A stretch of 64,000 nt of DNA, from positions 434,001-498,000 of the forward strand of contig NZ_AUBP01000002.1 of the NCBI RefSeq assembly GCF_000429305.1, in the 5' to 3' direction. This stretch comes from Desulfovibrio inopinatus DSM 10711 (GTDB taxonomy: Bacteria > Desulfobacterota > Desulfovibrionia > Desulfovibrionales > Desulfovibrionaceae). The notes under the pieces are model-generated. The model ran no database searches and was not told the origin of the DNA. It worked only from the letters and a program-made list of their open reading frames with translations. Below, piece after piece: positions 17,307 through 24,111 of the stretch (its first letter is position 1; every line of letters starts with the position of its first letter). Made by a program: the position numbers and the translations under genes.

Positions 17307-18845
17307 TTTCTTCTGTATACGACACTGCTTCCTGGGAAACGTTGGTGTGAAACGTTGTGGTGAGTGTTTCAAAGGAGAGCCGCTGGCACGGGCAATATTT
17401 TTGAGCATATTTGAAAATATCATCACATGAAACGGATAGGTCCCATACCAATAGGCTAAGCCGGCAATGCCTCGCGGTAAGAAGTAGGAATGTAGTTCAC
17501 ACTGACAGCGGTGTTCTCCCAGAGGATCCAATCGGAATTCGAGCATTGCTTCGCCTGGCATACGCATTTCAGCCTGAAGTTTAAGCAGATGTGGTTTTTC
17601 AAGTGCGAGCACACGCCAAAAGTCGAGTGCATCCCCTTGCCTAATCTCGTGTGGATCGCGTCGTCCCCGGTTGAGACCGACGCCACCGGCGAGTTTATCC
17701 ATCCAACCACGCATTTTCCACAGCAAATCTCCAGCATACCAGCCGGTTTGCCCACCAATGGAAGTCAGAATCGGCCAAACGGCATCGGGATCAGCGTCGA
17801 TTTCCGCACGAAAACCGCATTCGAGCATCGTCCCGCCAGCATAGGCGGCATCGCCGCACGTCATCCATTCGGGGGGCGTTGTAAAACCGGCGTCGGACCA
17901 ACAGCTTTCGATGTTGTGTTGACGGGTGCGTTCAAGAGCGAGTCGGATGGTCTCACGACACGGCAGCAGCGTTTGAGGAATAATTTCCCGTATACGGTTT
18001 TCGCGACAGACCGCTTCATTGCGCAATCCGGAAATGAGTGGGACAGCTAAAGATGCCGGAATGGGAGTGACGAATTGGACCCAATACGACGAAAGTTTGG
18101 GCGAAAGCACTGGGACGGGGATGATAAACCGTTTTCCAAGGCCAGCTTCTTCGGCATAGATGTGAAACAGTTCTTCATACGAAACAATATCGGGACCACC
18201 GATATCGAACGTCTGTCCGATGGTTTCGGGATGATCCAGACAGTCGACTAAGTAGTTGAGCACATTGGAAACTGCTATCGGCTGGCTTTTGGTTCTGACC
18301 CATTTGGGTGTGATCATGATCGGCAAATGTTCAGTGAGATACCGCAAAATTTCAAACGAAGCCGATCCCGACCCGAGAAGCATGGCGGCTCGAAAGAATG
18401 TTACCGGAACAGGTCCGGATTGCAATGCGCGAGCCGTATCCAAGCGTGAACGAAGATGTGTGCTGAGGTCGTCGTCTTCATCACCAAGTCCACCGAGATA
18501 AATAATACGTTCCAGTCCGGCTTCGGCGGCAGCGTGAGCCATATTCTGCGCGGCCTGGAGATCGGCGCGGGCAAAATCTTGGTTTTGAGGATTCATGGAG
18601 TGGACGAGATAATACGCCAAACAGCACCCCGCAGCCGCGTGTTGAAGGGCATCTGCGTCCATGACATCCGCGGCAAAACATTCCACACCGGGCAGGTGAG
18701 CCCATGGTCGGTCAAGTAATTTGTCCAAAGAGCGGCCGATCGCCCGTACAGTCCATCCGGCCTGAAGCAAGCGAGGAACAATACGTCCTCCGACATATCC
18801 AGTTGCTCCAGTGACAAGAATGGGGCGCTCATCCCTTGGCGACAT
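17301..18845 (-). CDS. SDR-type NAD(P)-binding protein fused to a DUF2867/SRPBCC-like domain
   Basis: A 514-residue two-domain protein. The first half is an atypical short-chain dehydrogenase/epimerase: nucleotide loop VTGATGYVGGRIV near residue 10, then FAADVMDADAL and AYYLVHSM, where YLVHS replaces the usual catalytic YxxxK region. Around 340-490 is a second domain (ECGFRAEIDADPDAVWPILTSIGGQTGWYAGDLLW), resembling the DUF2867/polyketide-cyclase-like START fold that is often fused to these SDRs. The substrate is probably hydrophobic; not known. The ATG at 18845 has AGGAGG upstream, so the longer frame from 18866 is rejected. It lies downstream of the MFS gene on the same strand. Confidence 0.82.
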   Translation of the reverse strand: MSPRDERPILVTGATGYVGGRIVPRLLQAGWTVRAIGRSLDKLLDRPWAHLPGVECFAADVMDADALQHAAAGCCLAYYLVHSMNPQNQDFARADLQAAQNMAHAAAEAGLERIIYLGGLGDEDDDLSTHLRSRLDTARALQSGPVPVTFFRAAMLLGSGSASFEILRYLTEHLPIMITPKWVRTKSQPIAVSNVLNYLVDCLDHPETIGQTFDIGGPDIVSYEELFHIYAEEAGLGKRFIIPVPVLSPKLSSYWVQFVTPIPASLAVPLISGLRNEAVCRENRIREIIPQTLLPCRETIRLALERTRQHNIESCWSDAGFTTPPEWMTCGDAAYAGGTMLECGFRAEIDADPDAVWPILTSIGGQTGWYAGDLLWKMRGWMDKLAGGVGLNRGRRDPHEIRQGDALDFWRVLALEKPHLLKLQAEMRMPGEAMLEFRLDPLGEHRCQCELHSYFLPRGIAGLAYWYGTYPFHVMIFSNMLKNIARASGSPLKHSPQRFTPTFPRKQCRIQKKS

Positions 18846-18908
18846 CGGATATCCTCCTGCGTTCATACCGTCTTCGTGTGGTATTGTATTATGTGTTACG
18901 AACGGTGA

Positions 18909-20138
18909 TTACGGCTGCACCGCTTTGTCCTGCACGTTCTCACCGTGCTGAGAGTCTGAAATTTTCCAGAGTACAGCGGCCGTTCCGACAAGAGTGAGGC
19001 CTGCGGCTGCGGCAGAAATATAAAAAACGGTATTATAATCCGTGAAAAAGAGGAGTCCGCCAGCGAGATAGGGGCCGATAGCCTGACCGAGTCGCATGAT
19101 GGTTCCGTACGCTGCATTGAATGCTGCGCGCTTTTCCGGGCCGGCGAGTTTCATAATAGTCGTTAGGATTGCTGGCAATACCAAGCCGTTGCCGATACCA
19201 TATAATGTCATACAGAAAAAAAATCCTGAGAACGTTGTGGTATAGGGAACACTCAGGCAGCATGCGACATAAAGACAAAAGCCCAAAACAATGAGCCGCG
19301 GTGCGCTGGCAAATCGTTCGAGCTTGTCCATTGTGAACGAGAGAATGACGGTATAAATGGCAGCATAGGAAAACAGCATACCGATTTGTGCCGGTCCCTT
19401 GTGATAGACGTTGCCTATAAGTATCGGCAAAATGGTGAGCATACTTCCAAAGATGAACATAAAGCACATAAACGCAGCAATATAGACGACAAGACTGGTT
19501 TTGCAGGTAAAGCCGAGAGCAATATTGTGCAGATAATGGCCGAGTGATGCTGGTCGTACTGGCGTAGCAATGTGCAATCCAAACCAGACGACAAAGGCCA
19601 AAATCATGGATACTGCGGGTAATGCAAAGGGATAGCGCCAATTTAATGCGCCGAGCACTCCTCCCAAAGCTGGGAAAACGGCGACAGCAGCAATTTGGAT
19701 TCCAACGTATGTGCCGAGGGCTTTGGACAGTCTCGGGCCATGATAGAGATCGCCGAGAACCGTTCCGGCAATAACGACCAAAGGAGCTACTCCAAGCCCC
19801 TGCAGGAATCGAAAGAGTAAGAGTGTGTCGAAATCGGGGGCGAGGGAACACAAGCTGCCGAAAAAACCAAAAATAAACAGACTTGGACTTAATACTTCTC
19901 GTCGTCCAAAATGGTCCGCAAGATATCCGGCTACAGGCGAAAGGAATATGCCTGGCAATGTAAAATAGGTGGTGATGAGGCCTATCCGATCGGAGCTGAC
20001 ATGGAGTTCCTGCATGATGACCGGGAAGACAGGAATAATGCTGGCCACTCCAATGACGATCATGAGCGTAACACAACAAATAATAATGAAATGGGGATCT
20101 TTGGTGAGTGAGCGCATAGAATTTTTACTGTAATACAC
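18909..20138 (-). CDS. MFS transporter (drug/proton antiporter-like)
   Basis: A 409-residue permease with about twelve hydrophobic helices. The first half carries the MFS loop signature GYLADHFGRREVL between helices 2 and 3, and the motif RFLQGLGVAPLVVIAGTVLGDLY in helices 4-5 is typical of the DHA1 drug:H+ antiporter family. The helix-rich C-terminus ends in a polar tail. The start is GTG at 20138 with GGAA upstream; an ATG seven codons later is possible. It is 63 bases upstream of the SDR fusion gene, so the two are probably co-transcribed. The substrate is unknown. Confidence 0.85.
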   Translation of the reverse strand: MYYSKNSMRSLTKDPHFIIICCVTLMIVIGVASIIPVFPVIMQELHVSSDRIGLITTYFTLPGIFLSPVAGYLADHFGRREVLSPSLFIFGFFGSLCSLAPDFDTLLLFRFLQGLGVAPLVVIAGTVLGDLYHGPRLSKALGTYVGIQIAAVAVFPALGGVLGALNWRYPFALPAVSMILAFVVWFGLHIATPVRPASLGHYLHNIALGFTCKTSLVVYIAAFMCFMFIFGSMLTILPILIGNVYHKGPAQIGMLFSYAAIYTVILSFTMDKLERFASAPRLIVLGFCLYVACCLSVPYTTTFSGFFFCMTLYGIGNGLVLPAILTTIMKLAGPEKRAAFNAAYGTIMRLGQAIGPYLAGGLLFFTDYNTVFYISAAAAGLTLVGTAAVLWKISDSQHGENVQDKAVQP

Positions 20139-20197
20139 GGTGGTTCCGGTTTGCCCGGATGGAAAGAAGGAGGGGCAAAGAGTCGATATTCCAGAAA

Positions 20198-20461
20198 TTA
20201 GGACTCGTTGCTTGGGATTCCTGATTCGGTTTTGGCTGCTTCGAGATCTTCATGGCATTTGGTAATTACTCGATCGGCAAAGGCTATAGCGATTTTTTTC
20301 GCGTCTTCGACATTGGCGAATTTATCCTTGAGGACGCGGCGACCGACTTGCACCTTCCAGCCGGGCTGTCCTAATCGTTCATAAGTGACAGTGACAAAAA
20401 AAGCTCCGCCAATTTGAAGAAAATGAGTAGAATCGTCGTGCTGTGTCCACTTTGTACTCAT
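20198..20461 (-). CDS. Small conserved-looking cytoplasmic protein, unknown function
   Basis: An 87-residue soluble protein with no signal peptide or membrane helix. The order is a charged start (MSTKWTQHDDSTHFLQIGG), a beta-rich middle (FFVTVTYERLGQPGWKVQVGRRVL) and an amphipathic helix (VEDAKKIAIAFADRVITK). GAGGTCGGC precedes the ATG. It has its own space between the MFS gene and the glnB terminator. I do not recognise the family. The codon pattern and ribosome site support a real gene. Confidence 0.6.
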   Translation of the reverse strand: MSTKWTQHDDSTHFLQIGGAFFVTVTYERLGQPGWKVQVGRRVLKDKFANVEDAKKIAIAFADRVITKCHEDLEAAKTESGIPSNES

Positions 20462-20593
20462 GCCGACCTCGTTTGCTTGGTGGTATGAAAAACAGAGAAA
20501 AGTTTAGCAAAGTTTGTTGTGGAGGCATAGGCTTTTGAAGACGAATTTGTTTTCGTAACGACAAAAACGCATACGATATTTTCAAAAATCCAA

Positions 20594-20630
20594 AAAAAAC
20601 GGGACAAGCACTTGGCTTGCCCCGTTTTTT
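20594..20630. terminator. Intrinsic terminator of amtB-glnB
   Basis: A 16-bp stem with one mismatch (arms 20594-20609 and 20615-20630; core CGGGACAAGC/GCTTGCCCCG) is flanked by A and T runs, so it can work in both directions. It lies 18 bases beyond the glnB stop. Confidence 0.88.
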
Positions 20631-20647
20631 GTAATCGTATGTGACGT

Positions 20648-20989
20648 TTAGTTGACGGCAGTACCGTCTTCTTCGCCGGTACGAATGCGGCGGGTTTTTT
20701 CAACGTTGAGAACAAAGATCATGCCGTCGCCTTCGCTGCCGGTACGGGCGCCAGCCGTGATGGCGTCCAGACCTTCTTGAACTTTTTCATCGGGCAGGCC
20801 GACTTCCAAGCGAATTTTCTTAAGCAGGTTCACTTCCATGACAACGCCACGGTAGGTTTCGGTGAAGCCTTTCTGTCGGCCAGCACCAAGGCAGTTCGTG
20901 ACGGACATGCCATAGATTTTTTTCGAGAACAGGGACTTCTTGACCGCGTTGAGCTGTTCGGGTCGAATGTATGCTATAATGAGTTTCAT
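20648..20989 (-). CDS. glnB: Nitrogen regulatory protein PII, lacking the uridylylation tyrosine
   Basis: A 113-residue PII-family signal protein (GlnB/GlnK). Conserved PII parts are visible: IIAYIRPEQLNAVKKSL, GAGRQKGFTETYRG, a GARTGSEGDGMIFVL ATP-binding stretch and the C-terminal IRTGEED. Aligned by hand to E. coli GlnB, the T-loop reads TYRGVVMEVN where GlnB has LYRGAEYMVD, so residue 51 is Met, not the Tyr that GlnD uridylylates. PII should still bind ATP/ADP and 2-oxoglutarate and plug AmtB. It is 14 bases downstream of amtB, with AAGGAG before its ATG, and has its own terminator. Amt-linked PII proteins gate ammonium uptake. Confidence 0.95.
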   Translation of the reverse strand: MKLIIAYIRPEQLNAVKKSLFSKKIYGMSVTNCLGAGRQKGFTETYRGVVMEVNLLKKIRLEVGLPDEKVQEGLDAITAGARTGSEGDGMIFVLNVEKTRRIRTGEEDGTAVN

Positions 20990-21003
20990 GGCGTGTTCTC
21001 CTT

Positions 21004-22377
21004 TTACTCGGTGGTGAAGATCTGGAAGCCGTTGTATGCTTCCATGCCGTGTTCACCGATGTCCAGTCCACGAATTTCTTCTTCCTCGGAGACACGCACG
21101 CCGACAGTGACCTTGAGGACGGTGAAGAGGATGTAGCCTGTGCCCAAAGCCCAGATGAAGACACTTGCGACACCAATGATCTGGGTGATGAGCAGGCTGA
21201 CGCCGCCGCCGTAAAACAGGCCAGCTTCGCCACCGAAATCCGGGCTGGCAAGGAGGCCGACAAGGAGTGTGCCGCAAGCGCCACAAACACCGTGGACAGA
21301 GATGGCACCGACCGGGTCGTCAATTTTGAGGACTTTATCGATGAATTCAACGGACAGGACAACAAGGATACCGCAGATGAAGCCGATAATCAGCGCGCCA
21401 GTGGGGCTGACGTTGGCACAACCGGCAGTAATGCCAACCAAGCCGGCGAGAACTCCGTTGAGGCTCATGGACGGGTCAGGCTTGCCGTAGCGCATCCATG
21501 TGACCATCATGGCAGCCAAGCCACCCATGCAGGCAGCCAAGTTGGTGGTCGTCGCGATGACGCCGATGGAGCCGGAAGCTTCCGTGGTCGAACCGGGGTT
21601 GAACCCGAACCAACCGAACCAGAGAATGAAGACACCCAAGGCGACCAAAGGAATGTTATGGCCGGGAATAGCGCGGGCAACACCGTCACTGGTGTATTTG
21701 CCAATACGAGGACCGACAACCATAGCACCGGCAAGAGCAATCCAGCCACCGACGGAGTGAACGACCGTAGAGCCGGCAAAGTCAATCATCGGAGTGGACA
21801 GGGACGAAAGCCAACCACCGCCCCAAATCCAGTGGCCCGAAATGGGGTAAATGAAACCGGTGACGACCACGCTGACAACCAAGTACGCAACAAATTTTGT
21901 ACGTTCGGCAATGGCACCGGACACGATGGTGACGGCGGTAGCGGCGAACACGGTCTGGAAGAACCAGAATGTGTAGGTCCAGATGGCATCGTCGCTGCCG
22001 GTTCCGCCGGCCGAGAGGCCGAAGTTGGACCAGCCGATGAAGCTGCTGATGTCATCACCGAACATGAATGCGAAGCCGCACAAGAAGAAAATCACGCTGC
22101 CGGCCGAAAAGTCGAACATGTTTTTCATCAAAATGTTACAGGCGTTTTTGGCTCGGGTAAGCCCTGTTTCGACCATCGCGAAACCAGCCTGCATGAACAT
22201 GACCAAAATGGCTGCAATAAGCGTCCATACAACGTTGCCGTTGAACTGAGTTAAATACTCGGGAGCTGCTGCATCCTGGGCCATTGCGTTTTCGGGCATA
22301 ATCGAAGCCAAAAGGAGCGCCGCGCCTCCAAGAGCGAGACCTTTGGCCAAGGTGCCGTTTACCGTCCTTCCATCCAT
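21004..22377 (-). CDS. amtB: Ammonium transporter AmtB
   Basis: A 457-residue ammonium channel with a cleavable-type signal sequence (LALGGAALLLASIMPENAMAQ) and about eleven transmembrane helices. Recognisable Amt blocks include MQAGFAMVETGLTRAKNACN, SGAIAERTKF, FAGSTVVHSVGGWIALAGA with the pore His, LVALGVFILWFGWFGFNPGS, and SVHGVCGACGTLLVG with the second His. The C-terminal tail EEEEIRGLDIGEHGMEAY is the conserved cytoplasmic segment that contacts PII. AAGGAGG precedes the ATG. A sigma-54 promoter lies about 95 bases upstream, and glnB follows in the same operon. Confidence 0.96.
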   Translation of the reverse strand: MDGRTVNGTLAKGLALGGAALLLASIMPENAMAQDAAAPEYLTQFNGNVVWTLIAAILVMFMQAGFAMVETGLTRAKNACNILMKNMFDFSAGSVIFFLCGFAFMFGDDISSFIGWSNFGLSAGGTGSDDAIWTYTFWFFQTVFAATAVTIVSGAIAERTKFVAYLVVSVVVTGFIYPISGHWIWGGGWLSSLSTPMIDFAGSTVVHSVGGWIALAGAMVVGPRIGKYTSDGVARAIPGHNIPLVALGVFILWFGWFGFNPGSTTEASGSIGVIATTTNLAACMGGLAAMMVTWMRYGKPDPSMSLNGVLAGLVGITAGCANVSPTGALIIGFICGILVVLSVEFIDKVLKIDDPVGAISVHGVCGACGTLLVGLLASPDFGGEAGLFYGGGVSLLITQIIGVASVFIWALGTGYILFTVLKVTVGVRVSEEEEIRGLDIGEHGMEAYNGFQIFTTE

Positions 22378-22872
22378 AAATCCTTCCTCCTTAACGTAGT
22401 GTTGCTTTTCCTGGCAGGGACTGCAGGGACCAATTTGTTCCGTCGGGGAAACGGAAGACGGAATTGTCTAAGCAAGACCCAGGCCAAATGCTAACATTTT
22501 GAAATTTAAAGAAAAGCTTGTCGCACCCTCGGTGGGCATTACATTTTTGTTTGCCCCACCGGGAGCATGTGTTACATAATTGTAGCTCAATGGCAACAAA
22601 AAATTATCTTGGAGTAATAGAATTCGTAAAGTCTACGATTTCGGTATGTTGATCTCTGAGGCGGAAAGACCATTTTGTACATTGTGATTAGCAAAATCGA
22701 AAATCAAGCCCGAAGCGAGCGGTGTTGTTTCGGAATTATGACAATTCGAGACAGGAATGCGCTGTGAGTGGCCCACTATGAGAAGGTAATGTGAGACTGT
22801 GGTGTTTTTGTCAATAATACGGTAAAAAAAAATATACAAACCGTTGATTGTCGTGTGTGTAAAGGAGCTTGC
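22378..22872. other. Long intergenic control region between amtB and the EAL-HDOD gene
   Basis: This 495-base gap holds the sigma-54 promoter of amtB at 22472-22486. Upstream of it, at about 22529-22562, is an imperfect inverted repeat (GGTGGG with CCCACC, about 20 bases apart), where an enhancer-binding protein could sit. The right half (22600-22850) is AT-rich and should hold the promoter of the rightward EAL-HDOD/hybrid-kinase operon. I see no gene in it. Confidence 0.5.
22472..22486 (-). promoter_or_regulatory. Sigma-54 (-24/-12) promoter of amtB-glnB
   Basis: On the minus strand the sequence is TGGCCTGGGTCTTGC, an exact TGGC-N7-TTGC match to the RpoN consensus. The invariant GG and GC have the required spacing. 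Transcription should begin near 22460, giving a leader of roughly 85 bases before the amtB ATG. This fits nitrogen control of ammonium uptake. Confidence 0.8.
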
Positions 22873-24111
22873 ATGCCTCACACCGTTCCTGAGTTTGAAA
22901 ATCGGAGTATCCCGGTATTTATCTCCAGGCAGCCTGTATTTGATCGTAAAAAAATCCTACAGGCGTATAAGGTTATGCTGCATCATGCCGCGGGTGAAGA
23001 TGCTGGCGTGGCTTTGGCTACGGAGGGGATGGCAAACGCATTGCAAGGAATTGGTGAAAACGCACGAATTTTTATCGCGTCTCCTCCATCTGTTTCATCT
23101 CCGGATGAACTTTTTCATATCCACAAAGACCGGCTTGCGCTTATTATGGATTGTTCCGGAGACAATTTGGAACTGTGCATCGCCGGCTATCAAGAATTGA
23201 AACAACAAGGATTTTGCTTGATCCTTGATAACTACGACGGACGGTCTGAACATGTTGCATTGCTTCATCTGGCCGATATCGTATCGTTATCTATTGGTCG
23301 TTTGTCGGCGGCGGACGTGCTTGGCTTGTCCAGGCAGGTGAAGAAGGTTGGCGCCGATGTTATGGCTTCAGATATTCAGGATTGGGAGAGCTTTGAAGGG
23401 GCAAAGGCGCTTCGGTTCGAGTATTTTCATGGTCCTTTTTTCGGGAAACTTCATATGGTGCCGGGCCGTTCCATGACAACGGCATCATTGTCTCGTGTGC
23501 GTTTGTTCAAAGCACTCAATGCACCAGACTCCACAGTAGATCAGCTTGCCGATGTCGTGGCCATGGATCCAGCGCTTGTCTATAAGCTACTTAAATTTAT
23601 CAATGCGGCCTCCATGGGATTTAAAAGTCGTATCACGTCTATTCCACACGCAATCAATTTACTTGGCATTGTGCCGTTTCGGCGGTGGGCTCTCGCTGTA
23701 ATCATGTCGGATTTCGATAACACGACGAGGGGACGTGAACTGGTCTATCTTGCGCTTCAGCGTTCACGGTTTTTAGAGTTAATCGGGACAACAGCGCAGA
23801 GGGGAGGCTATGCTCCTGATACGTTGCTGCTGTTTGGACTCTTTTCTAAACTTGATGCGTTGGCGGGAAGGCCCATGGATGAACTCATTGACGATATGGC
23901 CTTGAATCCTATTATAAAAGATGCACTCAAAGGGCGTAAGAATAGTGCACATGATTGGCTCGATCTACTTGAAGCCGTGGAGACCGGGGATTGGCAGATC
24001 GTTTCCAATATTGTCAATAAATATGCTATCCCTCCGGCAGAAGCTGCGAAGAACTATTTTTTGTCCGCTTATTGGGCTAAAACTGTCATCGGAGTTCTTG
24101 AAAGACAATGA
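22873..24111 (+). CDS. EAL-HDOD protein with degenerate EAL domain
   Basis: A 412-residue YuxH-type signalling protein. Residues 10-195 align with the EAL domain that opens this family (VFISRQPVFDRKKILQAYKVM), but the catalytic ELL motif is replaced by YKVML and the later acidic metal ligands are not evident, so it is probably not a c-di-GMP phosphodiesterase. Residues 200-390 form an HDOD domain (FKALNAPDSTVDQLADVVAMDPALVYKLLKFINAAS, ITSIPHAINLLG). Such proteins act as scaffolds or c-di-GMP sensors in motility and surface behaviour. The ATG at 22873 has AAGGAG upstream. The stop overlaps the following hybrid kinase start by four bases, so the two are translationally coupled and probably work together. 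Confidence 0.88.
   Translation: MPHTVPEFENRSIPVFISRQPVFDRKKILQAYKVMLHHAAGEDAGVALATEGMANALQGIGENARIFIASPPSVSSPDELFHIHKDRLALIMDCSGDNLELCIAGYQELKQQGFCLILDNYDGRSEHVALLHLADIVSLSIGRLSAADVLGLSRQVKKVGADVMASDIQDWESFEGAKALRFEYFHGPFFGKLHMVPGRSMTTASLSRVRLFKALNAPDSTVDQLADVVAMDPALVYKLLKFINAASMGFKSRITSIPHAINLLGIVPFRRWALAVIMSDFDNTTRGRELVYLALQRSRFLELIGTTAQRGGYAPDTLLLFGLFSKLDALAGRPMDELIDDMALNPIIKDALKGRKNSAHDWLDLLEAVETGDWQIVSNIVNKYAIPPAEAAKNYFLSAYWAKTVIGVLERQ

Noticed and set aside
21049-22254. A 401-codon open frame on the plus strand, opposite amtB
   Set aside because: Its product is an unnatural run of Asp, Asn, Gly and Ala, the usual antisense image of a hydrophobic protein, and it has no ribosome site. 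AmtB on the other strand is certain.
22855-22873. Upstream GTG start for the EAL-HDOD gene
   Set aside because: The ribosome site AAGGAG lies inside that extension and is correctly placed only for the ATG at 22873.
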